Below, in pieces: positions 29,516-40,410 of a DNA stretch of 64,000 nucleotides. Source of the stretch: Multifurca ochricompacta (lineage: Eukaryota; Basidiomycota; Agaricomycetes; Russulales; Russulaceae); assembly GCA_022496185.1 (NCBI GenBank), contig WTXG01000079.1:1-64000 (forward strand), in the 5' to 3' direction. The first letter of the stretch is position 1. Each line of letters starts with the position of its first letter. The notes under the pieces were generated by a model. That model was not told the origin of the DNA, made no database searches, and was given only the letters and a program-made list of their open reading frames with translations. The translations under genes and the position numbers were made by a program.

Positions 29516-30388
29516 ATGCCATCCTCAATCATCTTCCCTCCCTCCTCCAAGATGGAGCGCCTTGATGGCTCCAACTGGCAGATTTGGTCTGCCAACTTTA
29601 ACGCCCTCTTGAGGATGAATGGGCTTAGGAGACACATTATCACTGCCTACCCTGATATGCCCCTTCTCCCAGAGGACAAGGAGGAAAAAGAAAAAATGCA
29701 AAAGGAGGTTCTTGATCCCATCCTCAGGGAATGGATGGGAGAGGAGGAAATGTTGATTGGGCTCCTCTACCTTAATGTAACCCAGGAGGTCTACTCTCAA
29801 GTAACCTCCAATGCCAACTATCCTTCTCTTTTTGAGAAGTATAGTAAGCTAGAGTGTCTTTATGGTGCTGTAGGGAGCATGGCCACATATAATTTGTGGC
29901 TTGCCCTGGTGTCCTTCCATTTGGATGAAGGACAGTCTTTCAGGACCCAATTACAAAAGGTCCTGGATGCCAGGAGTACCCTTAGGGAGAATGGGATGGA
30001 GGTCAATAACCTCCAGATGAGCTTTATTCTATTAAAAGCTCTCCCTGACTCCTACAGCACCATTGCTGGCTCTATACTGGCCTCTGGCGATCCAGAGTGT
30101 CTTTCTCCTCAAGACCTTGTGCAGAGGTTCTTGAATGAGGAAAGTTGCCTGGCAGGTCCCTCAGGAAGTGGTAGTGCAGTCCTATCTAAGGCTGCACCTG
30201 TCAAATCAAAACCCAAATCAAATTTATCACCACTTCCCACTGCTGCCCCTGGTTCACAAGGGGTGGTCTGCTTCTATTGCCAAAAGCCTGGACACAAGTC
30301 CAATGCTTGCACAAAGAAGAAGAAGGACCTGGAGAATGCCAAAAGGGCAAGGCAGGGAACAAGAAGAGGGCTGAGGCCCAACATGTAA
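29516..30388 (+). CDS. Copia-1 gag
   Basis: 290-codon open frame. It begins MPSSIIFPPSSKMERLDGSN, then W-x-IW type capsid sequence typical of copia gag (UBN2/PF14223 class): NWQIWSANFNALLRMNGLR, SLFEKYSKLECLYG, LQKVLDARSTLRENG. The C-terminal zinc knuckle CFYCQKPGHKSNAC (CX2CX4HX4C) is at about 30270-30310. The last 110 nt overlap the pol frame, which is -1 relative to gag. I see no good slippery site, so a one-base indel in the AG-rich tract at about 30315-30365 is the more likely cause. Structural protein of the virus-like particle; this copy is intact as a frame. Confidence 0.85.
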   Translation: MPSSIIFPPSSKMERLDGSNWQIWSANFNALLRMNGLRRHIITAYPDMPLLPEDKEEKEKMQKEVLDPILREWMGEEEMLIGLLYLNVTQEVYSQVTSNANYPSLFEKYSKLECLYGAVGSMATYNLWLALVSFHLDEGQSFRTQLQKVLDARSTLRENGMEVNNLQMSFILLKALPDSYSTIAGSILASGDPECLSPQDLVQRFLNEESCLAGPSGSGSAVLSKAAPVKSKPKSNLSPLPTAAPGSQGVVCFYCQKPGHKSNACTKKKKDLENAKRARQGTRRGLRPNM

Positions 30389-33300
30389 ACACTATAGCCA
30401 CCATAGTTAATGGTAGTGGCAAAATAGAGGAGGTGCATGAAGCACCTTGCATTTGCCTTTATGTTCACACCTATAATCTGGATATCAATTCAGATTATTG
30501 GATGCTTGATAGTGGAGCAATGGCCCATTTCAGTCCAAACCTTGAAGACTTTGATACATATAAAGTCGACACCACCCATGAAGTATCACTAGGTGACAAC
30601 TCCATAGTCAAAACAAATGGAGTTGGCACTGTGATCATCAGGACTGATCAAGGTTTTGACCTGGAATTGAGCAATGTGCTCCACATGCCTGGAGGACATA
30701 AAATACTCTCCGCCAGTGCCCTAGTAGAAAAAGGGGCAACTGTGTTCTTTGATAATAAGAAGGCAACAATTAAATATGGCAACAATATTATAGTGGAAGC
30801 TTGGAAGTTTGGCAAATTGTATTGGGTACTAGGCAAACATGTCCTAAATAGTATCCATGCATCTGCATCTGCCTCACTAGAAATCTGGCATCAAAGGATG
30901 GGCCACATGTCTAAAGAAGCCCTGAAAAGATATGCTCCTGAGGTGGTCAAAGGCCTCAGAATTAATAATAGCCAAGTGGAAGACAAGCCATGCTATGGCT
31001 GTGAAATGGGCAAGTCCCATTGTCTTCCATTTCCCCCATCTTCAAAACATGCATCAGCTCCCCTTGAGATCCTTCATAGTGATCTTGTAGGCCCCTTGCA
31101 GTGCAGTTCAATACAAGGGAATCTGTACTTTGCCACCTTCTTGGATGACTTTAGCAGATACACTCTAATTGTTCCAATGAAGTCTAAAGATCTGTTCACA
31201 CCAGTTTTTAGTAAACTGAAGACACTGCTTGAAAACAAATTTAATCATAAAATCAAGTGTCTTCATACAGATCGTGGTGGCGAGTATGTGAACAAGGCAC
31301 TGAAAGCAACACTTGAAGATTTTGGCATAGAGCATAAACTCATGATGCCATATAGTCCACAACAGAATGGAAGGGCTGAGAGATTTAATAGAACCATTAT
31401 GGAAAAAGGCACTAGCATGTTGCACGATGCTGGCCTGTCTCTTGGTTTTTGGGAGTGTGCTGTAGAAACAGCATGTCATATCTATAATAGAACTCCCATC
31501 CATTCTAATAAGTGGAAAACTCCACTTGAGCTTCTGGTTGGGAACAAACCAGATGTCTCATACTTTAAGGTCTTTGGTTGCAAAGCCTATTACCATGTTC
31601 CAGAAGGCAAGCGGCATAAATTAGATCCCAAAGCCAGGGAAGCCGTCTTTGTCGGGTATGAGCCCACTTCTAAGGGGTATACACTTTGGGATAGTCATAC
31701 CCGGTCTCTCATCTTTTCACGAGATGTTACATTTGATGAGAGATCCTTCCCTTCCCGCTCTGTAAAGGACAGCAGAGCAGATAAACCAATAGAGCAACCT
31801 AGTGAAGGCAGCTCATTCACAATACCTGGTGGCAATGTCCAGCCACCACCAGCAACTGCTACACATGTTCCTGAGGCTCCTCAAGATGAGGAAGACCTAG
31901 AAGAGGAACAGGAGGACATTGTACCTCCTCAACTACCACCTCAGCCTACCACACCCACACATAATGTAGACACCACACAACCTCAGACTATATATCAGAC
32001 TCCTCCATCACAAGTCATGGAACCATCCTCCCCTCCCAAAAGAACCTGTGCAATCAGAAAATCAGAAAGGATTGCAGGCAGACTTCCTCAACCTAATTTT
32101 CAGAGGACAAGTCCATGCTCTGAATGACGAGATAGGGCAATCCAAGAAGACTTAGACTTGGATACTGCATGTCCCAATAGAAATTGTCATCTGAATCCTC
32201 ACTTCTACAACAAGGATAATGCAGAGTTCATGCAGGGTTCTTCCAGACTTGGTCAGATGGATCTACTCAATGCTGCAGGATCCCCTTATAGGGATCCTCT
32301 CACTTTTAAAGAAGCAATGGAGTCTGAAAATGCCAGTGATTGGCTGGAGGCATGTCAATATGAAATTGATGCCTTAGAAAAACTTAAAATGTGGCACCTT
32401 GAAGACCTTCCTGAAGGTAGAAAGGCTGTAAAGTCAAAGTGGGTCTTTAAATTGAAAGCAGATGGACACTTTCGTGCTAGGCTTGTAGCAAAAGGGTTCA
32501 CCCAAATAGAGGGGGTGGACTTCAATGAAACATTCTCCCCAGTTGCCAGATTTGAGTCTCTAAGACTGTTATTAGTGTTGGCCACACTTGAGGATTGGGA
32601 AATCCATCAGATGGATGTCAAATCAGCATTCCTACATGGCAATCTGGATGAGGAGATCTATATGGAGCAACCAGTTGGTTTCATTGTTGCTGGACAAGAG
32701 TCCAAAGTTTGTAGGCTACAGAAGGCTCTGTATGGCCTCAAACAAGCTTCCTGAGCATGGAACTTGCAATTCCATGCAGTTCTCAATGAACTGAGCTTTA
32801 CTCAGATGTACTCTGATGCAGGAGTATATGTGTATCATCACCAAGAGGGGGATGGTTCACTTTTCATCATTCTATATGTTGATGACATCACTATACTTGG
32901 GTCCTCCACTAAAAAGATTCAATGGCTGAAGGACTCTCTATCTAGCCGATATGAGATGACCAATCTTGGTGAAATCCAGTCTTACCTTGGAGTTAACATT
33001 GCCAGGGATCATCCTAACAAGACACTGGATATTGATCAGACAGCCTATGTATCCTCCATAGTTGAGAGGTTTGGAATGGGGGATTCCAACCCAGTATATA
33101 CTCCTCTACCCTCTGGCATGGATGTTCATTTGGTCAAGTTTGAAGACCAGGCATCTACCTCTGACATCAAGAGGTATCAGCAGTTAATGGGGTCTCTGCT
33201 TTGGGTGCAGATTGGAAGCAGACCTGACATTAGTTTCACTGTTGCACACCTTAGCCAATTCACTTCCAACCCTTCCCAGCAGCACATGCAACTAGCAAAG

Positions 33301-33837
33301 TATGTCTTAGCCTATCTAAATGCTACAAAAGACTACAAGTTGCGCTATTCTGGAGGGAATGGTGAAGTTGGCCTTCATGGCTATGCAGATTCCTCATGGG
33401 GAGATCAAGAGGACTGCCACTCCACCTTGGGCTATGTCTTTTTCCTAGCCAATGGAGCCATTAGCTGGTGTTCCAGAAAGCAGAAGATGGTAGCACAGTC
33501 CACCACAGAAGCCGAGTATATGAGCCTCACTGAGGCTTCAAATCAGGCTGTGTGGTATAGGACTTTCATGCAGGAACTAGGGTATGAAGTTAGTTCACCC
33601 ATACAACTGCATTGTGACAACAAGGGTGCAGTAGATCTTGCATTAAACCCTGTCACAGGAAGGCGACCAAAGCACATACCAATAAAGTACCATGCCATTA
33701 GGGAGTATGTAGAATCACACCAGATTGACTTGGTGTGAACTCCCACTGGAGAGATGCTGGCAGATGGCCTTACAAAGTCTCTGCCAAGATCATCTTTTGA
33801 TCTCATGGTAACTGGATTTGGACTAGTGCTGGAATGA
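30277..33837 (+). pseudogene. Copia-1 pol: protease, integrase, RT, RNase H
   Basis: One frame of 1187 codons with three TGA stops (32125, 32752 and 33736). Protease MLDSGAMAHFSP; pre-integrase LEIWHQRMGHMS...CYGCEMGK; integrase DLVGPL, TDRGGEYVN and QQNGRAERFNRTIME; a Pro/Thr-rich linker. RT has VDFNETFSPVARFESLR, QMDVKSAFLHGNLDEEIY, YGLKQAS-stop-AWN and LYVDDITI (canonical YVDD). RNase H has ADSSWG, KMVAQSTTEAEY, HCDNKGAVDLALNP and LADGLTKSLP. The first two stops occupy positions where Arg CGA or Arg/Trp is expected. Order protease-integrase-RT-RNase H is diagnostic of Ty1/copia. Without the stops and the upstream frame change it would be complete. Confidence 0.9.
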
Positions 33838-34139
33838 GAGAGCTGGAATCTGGAGACTTTGTATACCAGTCTCACTGTCCCACCAATGCAACATGAGCAC
33901 ATTCTCGACCTCGAGAGTGATGCAAGTGGTGTGAGTGCTAGAGAAGTAGGCATTCAAATACATCAGGCATTCAGCCTGCATAAGCGAATCTACAACTCAT
34001 ATGCAAAACTTACAACCCCACACTTCTCGTCAACTCATTCTCAACCTTGTTGGCTGGTGATATGCCCATTCAATTGTAATGGCAGTGTGCTCATTCAACT
34101 CATTTCCCATCTATGATCGATGCCTTCACCATGGAGGGA
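33838..34139 (+). other. Copia-1 3' untranslated region and polypurine tract
   Basis: About 300 bp without convincing coding sequence between the pol stop and the 3' LTR, ending in the purine run ATGGAGGGA directly before TGTTGACACAGG. Confidence 0.7.
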
Positions 34140-34412
34140 TGTTGACACAGGATGTGTCTAGAGATGCTTCAGGCATCTAAGGATCGCTTTAGCTGTAGAT
34201 AAGATTAGATTAGGTTCCGGAGTTTTGGACTTTTTACGATATCTTTATTACATTTCTTTTTCACCTTACTCAGCTGATTAGTGATGGACTTAGTAATGTG
34301 CAGTAAGCATGTGATATCTCTTTGGCCAATGGCCTTTATCCCTCATTGTTTATTGTCTGGCACTTGTGGACTTATTCCCAGTGCGCACAGACCATTTCCC
34401 CTGGCCCCCATG
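34140..34412 (+). repeat. Copia-1 3' LTR-E, truncated
   Basis: Matches the first 273 bp of LTR-E (26374 onwards) and stops at CTGGCCCCCATG, just before the TATA motif. No terminal CA and no TSD, so it was cut by a later rearrangement. Confidence 0.88.
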
Positions 34413-34989
34413 CAGTCAATATGGGTTGATGCAATGAGTCTGGACATTGTGTGTGAGGTCTGGGTATTCTGGTAGCAAGGCAAGGGCCTCTGCTGGAGTT
34501 ACTGGTGAGCCAAACTGACTTGAGTCTGAACCATAACAGCTTATCCCACCAAACCTCACTAATTATCACTTTTGATGGTCCCCTACATATGTAGTGACTT
34601 AACTTATTCAACTTTCTTTATGGCTCACCCAAATGTATTTACTGAGGCACCTAAAGTAGATATGACTGTTCTTGTTTTAGGAAGCTGCACATGGAATAAA
34701 AATTGGATTTAAAAAAAATACTGTCTCAAGTCACATACTTGAAGAGGGCTGAAGGAAGTTCTTAAAGACATTTGATTGGTACAAGGAGAACAGACTTAAA
34801 GTCTGTTCACTGGATTGATAGTGGCTTAAATACAATGTAACTACTATGAAGTCATGGTCTAGAGTCTTGTATAAATGATATCATACTAAGTCACAATGGT
34901 CATGACATCAACTATGAGACCATCTAGCAAGCAGCATGGTACACACATATTCAAAGACAGTACTGAACACCAAAAATGCGAACTAAGAC
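34413..34989. other. Unassigned stretch
   Basis: Begins CAGTCAATATGGG. On the minus strand about 34413-34500 has a short open reading (TPAEALALLPEYPDLTHNVQ) that I do not recognise. The rest is AT-rich, without clear frames, terminal repeats or similarity to other parts of the window. Confidence 0.4.
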
Positions 34990-35129
34990 AGAACTCATCA
35001 TGTTTTATCACTTGTATCTAATTAATTGTGAACACATTTTTGATCTTATCACTTATGTTATCTATGTGTGATCACAATTATGTCAGACTGCTATCCTGGA
35101 ACATCTGTACCAGTATCTTTGTTTTAGAT

Positions 35130-35600
35130 AATAGAACTGATAAGATCAAAAATGTGTTCACAATTAATTATATACATCTAATAGAAGTGATAAGATCAAA
35201 AATGCGTTCATAATTAATTAGATACTTAGGACATAGATCTAAGTGATAAGATCAAAAATGCATTCACAATTAATTAGATACTTAGGATATACATCTTAGT
35301 GATAAGATCAAAAATGTGTTCATAATTAATTAGATACTTAGGATATATACATCTAAGATAATACAAGTGATAAGATCAAAACACATTCACAGTTAATTAG
35401 ATAATACAAGTGATAAAAAATGCGTTCACAATTAATTAGATACTTAGGATATACATCTGACTGATAAGATCAAAAATGTGTTCACAGTTAATTAGATAAT
35501 ATAAGTGATAAAAAACACATTCACAATTAATTGGATGCTTAGGATATACACCTAAGTGATAAGATCAAAAATGCATTCACAATTAATCAAGTGATAAAAT
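35130..35600. repeat. Irregular minisatellite, about 50-bp units
   Basis: Around ten imperfect copies of TGATAAGATCAAAAATGCGTTCACAATTAATTAGATA followed by variable ACTTAGGATATACATCTAAG. Unit starts are near 35138, 35188, 35244, 35300, 35368, 35411, 35462, 35506, 35558 and 35592, so spacing is 34-68 bp. The core AATTAATTGTGAACACATTTTTGATC also occurs once inverted at about 35018. Confidence 0.88.
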
Positions 35601-35647
35601 CAACTTTGCATAACCCTATATATAATATATTGTGTGATTTTACTAGT

Positions 35648-35730
35648 GAGGCTGGGTGGCACAATGGTTAGAGCACTGGACTGAGCTTGTACCTGGAGGT
35701 CTTGGGTTCAATCACAGATGTTGCCATTTA
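35648..35730 (+). repeat. tRNA-like sequence (SINE head or tRNA pseudogene)
   Basis: A-box-like TGGCACAATGG (35657-35667) and B-box-like GGTTCAATC (35705-35713), 48 nt apart as in tRNA-type pol III promoters. The acceptor stem does not pair, so it is not a functional tRNA. No poly(A) or clear TSD seen. Confidence 0.5.
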
Positions 35731-35998
35731 TTTTCTGGCATGCTCTTTGATAAATGTCATCCTCATTATAATATGATTATTACTACACTACTATACCCCT
35801 ATTACATAATTTTCATATTGTAGGACCAGTTCAGACTGGTTGCGGACCAGCAACTGGACTGAAAAGGACTGTTTTTCAGTCTTTAGGTGGTCTGGTCCAG
35901 TTATCTGGACATAAGGTGCAACTGGCAACTGCAACTGGTTGCCAGTTGTGTCCCATTATGGTCAAAAAACCAGACTGGACTGGACCTTTAAACACTAG

Positions 35999-36728
35999 TC
36001 ATGATGCCATTGAAGGATCTTGCAGTGTTCAGCTAGTGCCTTGGGGAATGGAAGTTTTGCATTGGAAATTGCATTGATAAATAGATTGGCTGGTAAAACA
36101 GTGACTTCATCATTGTTGTCTTCACCCTGGTTGGCATCAGGTCAGTGCAAGAGCATATCTGCAACAGTATGTAATTTTCCTGGGACATGTTCCAATGAAA
36201 AGTCAAAGTTGGCGAGCTCTTGGAGCCATTGGGCCTGTTGTCAGTTAAGTTTCTGGGGCTCCTTAAAATATTGCAAATTATTGTGATCCATATGGACTTG
36301 GACTTTATGTCTTGCTCCCAAAAGATACTGACACCAGGATCAGAGAGCGACTATAACAGCAAACAGTTCTCAATTGTAAATGTCCCAGTTCCTTTGAGTT
36401 GTGTCTAGGGTTTTCGACAAGTAGGCCACAGGATGGAGGTGGCCTTTGTGATCCTTTTGGCTGAGGGTGGTGCCTAGAGCATATCCAGATGTGTCTGTAT
36501 CTACAATGAAGGGTCTGTCAAAGTCAGGTTGGGCAAGGACCAGTTGTGAGGTGACTCATTGTTTCAGCATATCAAAGGCATTCTGCTCATGGCTCATCCA
36601 TTGCCATGGATTCTTTGTGCTAGTAAGCATGTTTAGGGGTGCTGCAATCTTACTAAACCCCTGAATGAAGCAACAATAGAACTGGCAGAATCCAAGGAAT
36701 GAATGGACTTCCTTGATGGTGGTAGGCA
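35999..36728 (-). pseudogene. Gypsy F4 pol fragment: RT end and RNase H
   Basis: Minus strand: TTIKEVHSFLGFCQFYCCFI, WQWMSHEQNAFDMLKQ, LVLAQPDFDRPFIVDTDTSG, YALGTTLSQKDHKGHLHPVA, HMDHNNLQYF and ADMLL are the RT thumb and RNase H of a Ty3/gypsy element of a clade different from F1/F2. Several stops are present. It is bounded by a hAT end at 35998 and by hAT2 at 36729. Confidence 0.82.
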
Positions 36729-38162
36729 TAGGGATCTGCATGGGTAACCCATGGGTACACAGGACACAACCCATACCTGTACCTGCAGATACCTGTACCC
36801 ATGGGTATTCTTACCCACAGACCCATGTGTTGATGGGTCACCTGTGCCATTCACTGTCTCATTTTTCTTGCTTTGCATTCCATAACTGTTATATTACTTT
36901 TATTATTGTGTCCTTAGTCCTTTCATCCAATCAAAGGATGTCCTGTCTCAATACAATCTCTTTCACACTGAGCACTGGAGTGGGAGATACATTCATTTTT
37001 ATTCTGCATGCACTCTACAAGTCAATACAGTCCCACCCCTCCTCAAGCTCAAGCTCTTCATCTCCATCTACATCTGCCAATCTACCTACTGCCAAAACAT
37101 CTGAGTCCATCACCAAACCCTTCAAACTCCAAGATCCCAAGCAAATCAATGCCTGTGTGGACTGTGCAGAGAGCCAGCTTTGAACATGAGACAAAAGGAG
37201 GCATCTGCGGCTAAATACACATTCAACATCAACAGATGTAGCTTCAGGGAGATAAGTAGACATTAATGAAAGCTTGAAAAGATTGGACTCACCAGGAATA
37301 GTAAGATAGTTGAGTGCCATTCTTGAGAGTTGAGGGTAAATCACAGCGTGCTTGTGCCACCACATCAATACATCATCCACAGCCTCCAGGTCTGCACTGA
37401 GGTAATGGGCCAGTTCATCATGATGTTCTTTTTGCAGGGGGGCTCTGAGTGATGGAAGGTCATCAAAGATATTCCGCAGCTTTGACAATGATAATCTCAT
37501 AGTTTTGGTAGTATTGATGTTGTCACAAGGGTCCTCCTGTTTGTAAGATTGTTCAAATTCATCATGCACCAGTTCCTCTGCAGTGTCAATCCACTCCTGC
37601 TCCCATTTGGCAGACCTGAAGTACAATAGCTTGTGGTGGGGGTGAAGAACTGTCCAAGGAAAGTATTAGAATCCATATGGGAGAAATGAAGGCCCAAAAT
37701 ACACACCCATTGCAATGTGGTAAACCTCAGATGAGTCAGTGAGGGAGTAATACCAGTTCAAAGTCTTTTTCCCAAGGCCCAGAGATGCTTTGATAGCAGG
37801 AGAGTGTGTGGTCATTAGCCTGAGCTGAAAGGCAGTCATTGATATAGTCCATAGCAGGAATTACTGTGGCAAGATTGGGTGTTGAACAAGAAAAAAATTG
37901 GGTCACATCCTTCAGAACCTGCATGCAAGGTGATGACAAAGCAATCTGCAGAATTGTGACTCACGCACCTTGAGGACATCACACAACTGGTTTACAATAA
38001 CCCACTCCCTCTCACACAACTCATAGGCTCAAAGCTCATGGCACCAGTCACCTGTCAAAGTATCAATTGCTCTTCAGTACTCAAGTGCAAAACTTAGCAT
38101 GTCATAGGTTGAATTCCAATGTGTTGCCACATCTCTTGTCACAGCCAGGTGCATGCTGTGTC
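36729..38162 (-). mobile_element. hAT2, right end missing
   Basis: Left terminus TAGGGATCTGCATGGGTAACC is close to the TAGGGATCAGCAAGGG end of the 1.4-kb non-autonomous elements, and the adjacent 110 bp are full of GGTACAGGT/ACCTGTACC motifs as in those elements. The transposase remnant runs on the minus strand. The other end is replaced by the E2 LTR at 38163. Confidence 0.7.
37015..38162 (-). pseudogene. hAT2 transposase C-terminal half
   Basis: Minus strand readings in order: RDVATHWNSTYDML (about 38140), DTLTGDWCHEL, ILKDVTQFFS-like LQVLKDVTQFFSCSTPNL (about 37910), VIPAMDYIND, VYHIAM-like, YFRSAKWEQEWIDTAEELVH (about 37620), DVLMWWHKHAVIYPQLSRMA (about 37350) and the dimerisation domain VECVFSRRCLLLSHVQSWLS...LGSWSL (about 37180). 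This is a hAT transposase distinct from hAT1. Frame changes and stops are present; the N-terminal half and BED finger are absent. Confidence 0.8.
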
Positions 38163-40362
38163 TGTTATGAACCCCACTACATTGTCTTTCTGTCTTTCTT
38201 TCTTTTTCTGCCATGTGACTCATTGTTTGGCCATGTCTGATTGTTGTTGACTTTGGTTGTGACTGCTGTTGTACTTGTTTGTTCCTTATCTATGACTCAA
38301 CTTCTTTGCTTATCTATGACTCATACTTTACATCAGGACTCTTATGTATTTTCCCACCAGAATTGCGACTATACTGAATACATCTTGGTATATTCTCATC
38401 TGACCCACTCTGGCCCTGTTTCCCCTTTTAGTTACATTACAATCTTGTTGATACATCAAGTATGATACTCCAATTTAGGCTCTGACTTCTGTTATGTACA
38501 GTGGGTCAAAAAACTGTCCCAATGTTTGCACCATTTCTAGTATTCACTCTATAGCACCTCAGCATTTAGGAATCTGGTTATGGTGTGGCTGTATGTCTGA
38601 AAGCCCTGCTTCCCAGCTACCATTCCCAATTTGGATCAAAGAGATTGGCCATGATATAAGCATTTTATGATCAAATCAAATCAATCAATCATCGGGACAG
38701 TTTTTTGACCCACATTTTAAATCCACTATCTGCCCAATTACTCCTTTTTTTCACCCCTTTTTGCCTTGGTAACTCCTTGAATCCTTTTAGTCATCCTTTC
38801 TATAACCTTTTGCCATCATTCTGGTGCATTTTTATTCCACTCCTCCACCACCCTCTCCCACAACTCAGGTATCCCCTTGACTGGTTAAGAACCTTCTTCA
38901 GATCCACCCAGAGGTGTCCAATGGGGCTAATATTTCAAGGGATTGGGCTATCCATACCAGGCTTCAATATTCCTGTCTTAAAACTGCTGGCTTGCCTTCT
39001 TGGAATTGTGTTTTGGGTCATTGTCCCACTGAAACATGCTTTCACCCTCCACCATTTCTTACTTTTCAAACCTTTCCACCACTCTGCCATCCAAAATATC
39101 ACAGTACTGGCATGGATTCATGATCCCATAAACCCCTGTAAGCATTCCTAGTCCATTCCACCCCATACAAGACCAATACCATAAGTTCTTCCTCCTCCAT
39201 GCTTGACTGTCAGGGTGGTGGTTCTGTCAGAGGGTGGTTCTCCCTTATTTTTCCCAAGTGTAGCTCCTTCTGTCTGAACCAATTCTGTTCATTATAGTCT
39301 CACCTGACCACAAGATCCTTTTCCAGTCATCCACTGTCCAATTTTCATGGTAACCACTCTCTGACAGAACCACCACCCTGACAGTCAAGCATGGAGGAGG
39401 AAGAACTTATGGTATTGGTCTTGTATGGGGTGGAATGGACTAGGAATGCTTACAGGGGTTTATGGGATCATGAATCCATGCCAGTACTGTGATATTTTGG
39501 ATGGCAGAGTGGTGGAAAGGTTTGAAAAGTAAGAAATGGTGGAGGGTGAAAGCATGTTTCAGTGGGACAATGACCCAAAACACAATTCCAAGAAGGCAAG
39601 CCAGCAGTTTTAAGACAGGAATATTGAAGCCTGGTATGGATAGCCCAATCCCTTGAAATATTAGCCCCATTGGACACCTCTGGGTGGATCTGAAGAAGGT
39701 TCTTAACCAGTCAAGGGGATACCTGAGTTGTGGGAGAGGGTGGTGGAGGAGTGGAATAAAAATGCACCAGAATGATGGCAAAAGGTTATAGAAAGGATGA
39801 CTAAAAGGATTCAAGGAGTTACCAAGGCAAAAAGGGGTGAAAAAAAGGAGTAATTGGGCAGATAGTGGATTTAAAATGTGGGTCAAAAAACTGTCCCGAT
39901 GATTGATTGATTTGATTTGATCATAAAATGCTTATATCATGGCCAATCTCTTTGATCCAAATTGGGAATGGTAGCTGGGAAGCAGGGCTTTCAGACATAC
40001 AGCCACACCATAACCAGATTCCTAAATGCTGAGGTGCTATAGAGTGAATACTAGAAATGGTGCAAACATTGGGACAGTTTTTTGACCCACTGTATATAAG
40101 GCCTGCCTAGATAGCCTGTATGCCTCAGACTCGACTTCTTAATCAACTTGGTGCATTACCTTCTGGGTGATCTCTAAGATCTGACCTCTGAATCATCTCA
40201 GTGCTTCTGGCACTTTTCCACTCACCAGTACTAAGGGATTAGCTCCTTGGTATTGACTCATCACTCAGCTCCGTGCACTAGTAACACAGTGTACAAAGAC
40301 TTCATAGTTCCACTACATGACTTTGTCACACATTGTGCTGAACACCCACACCAGGTGTTACA
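38163..40362 (+). repeat. 5' LTR-F of E2, interrupted by T2-3
   Basis: Starts TGTTATGAACCCC and ends CCAGGTGTTACA. LTR bases are 38163-38498 and 40095-40362. T2-3 sits inside the GTATATAAGGCC promoter motif. The mRNA-start sequence AGACTCGACTT is at 40127-40137. Confidence 0.88.
38499..40092. mobile_element. Tc1-like palindromic element T2, copy 3 (complete)
   Basis: 1594 bp between TA dinucleotides (38497-38498, 40093-40094). Two near-identical inverted arms of roughly 735 bp flank a loop of about 120 bp (about 39238-39358) that holds the NWTVDDWKRILWSGE codons. Each arm ends in a roughly 215-bp cap bounded by the terminal repeat and an inverted internal copy of it (GGGACAGTTTTTTGACCC at about 38693 and 39881). 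The arms carry degraded transposase C-terminal sequence read towards the outside. Confidence 0.92.
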
Positions 40363-40364
40363 TT

Positions 40365-40375
40365 AAGTCAAGTCT
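40365..40375 (+). promoter_or_regulatory. Self-primer-binding site of E2
   Basis: AAGTCAAGTCT, 2 nt after the LTR end (40362), complementary to AGACTCGACTT at 40127-40137 except for one C/T difference at a CpG. That 11-mer begins 34 nt after the TATATAAGG start. Confidence 0.68.
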
Positions 40376-40410
40376 CCCTCATTGTGGCTTCATCTAGCCA
40401 AAGCCAGACC

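Larger units (their letters stand above)
28499..34412 (+). mobile_element. Copia-1 (Ty1/copia), nearly full internal region, truncated LTRs
   Basis: 5' side: only the last 33 or so bp of LTR-E remain, preceded by their own inverted copy (28499-28565). Then half-tRNA primer site, about 0.95-kb leader (28578-29515), gag, pol, about 300-bp 3' untranslated region, polypurine ATGGAGGGA (34131-34139) and the first 273 bp of the 3' LTR-E. The right end stops at CCCCCATG without TSD. Frames carry three TGA codons and one frame change. Confidence 0.88.
34990..35998. mobile_element. hAT-like element end with subterminal repeats (left limit uncertain)
   Basis: The right terminus GGACCTTTAAACACTA (35998) and the preceding CCAGACTGG/GGTCCAG-rich 180 bp resemble the right end of hAT1 (11400-11652). 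The left part contains GTGTTATCTATGTGTGATCACAATTnTGTCAGAC, also found at about 2805-2840. A matching left terminus and TSD were not found. No coding sequence. It interrupts or abuts gypsy F4. Confidence 0.55.

Noticed and set aside
30277..30388. Programmed frameshift between copia-1 gag and pol
   Set aside because: The overlap lacks a plausible slippery heptamer in the gag frame and lies in a purine-rich tract prone to indels; copia-2 has gag and pol in one frame.
35130..35600. CRISPR-like array
   Set aside because: Irregular 34-68 bp spacing, no unique spacers of even length, and the setting is a eukaryotic transposon.
35648..35730. Functional tRNA gene
   Set aside because: A and B boxes are approximate and the acceptor and T stems do not pair.
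38705..39151. Pair of identical 148-codon frames (38705-39151 + and 39440-39886 -)
   Set aside because: They are antisense readings of the two mirror-image arms of palindromic T2; the identity of the proteins only reflects the inverted repeat.
39238..39358. Loop of T2-3 inverted relative to T2-1, as if by site-specific inversion
   Set aside because: Because the arms are symmetrical, insertion of the element in the opposite orientation gives the same picture.
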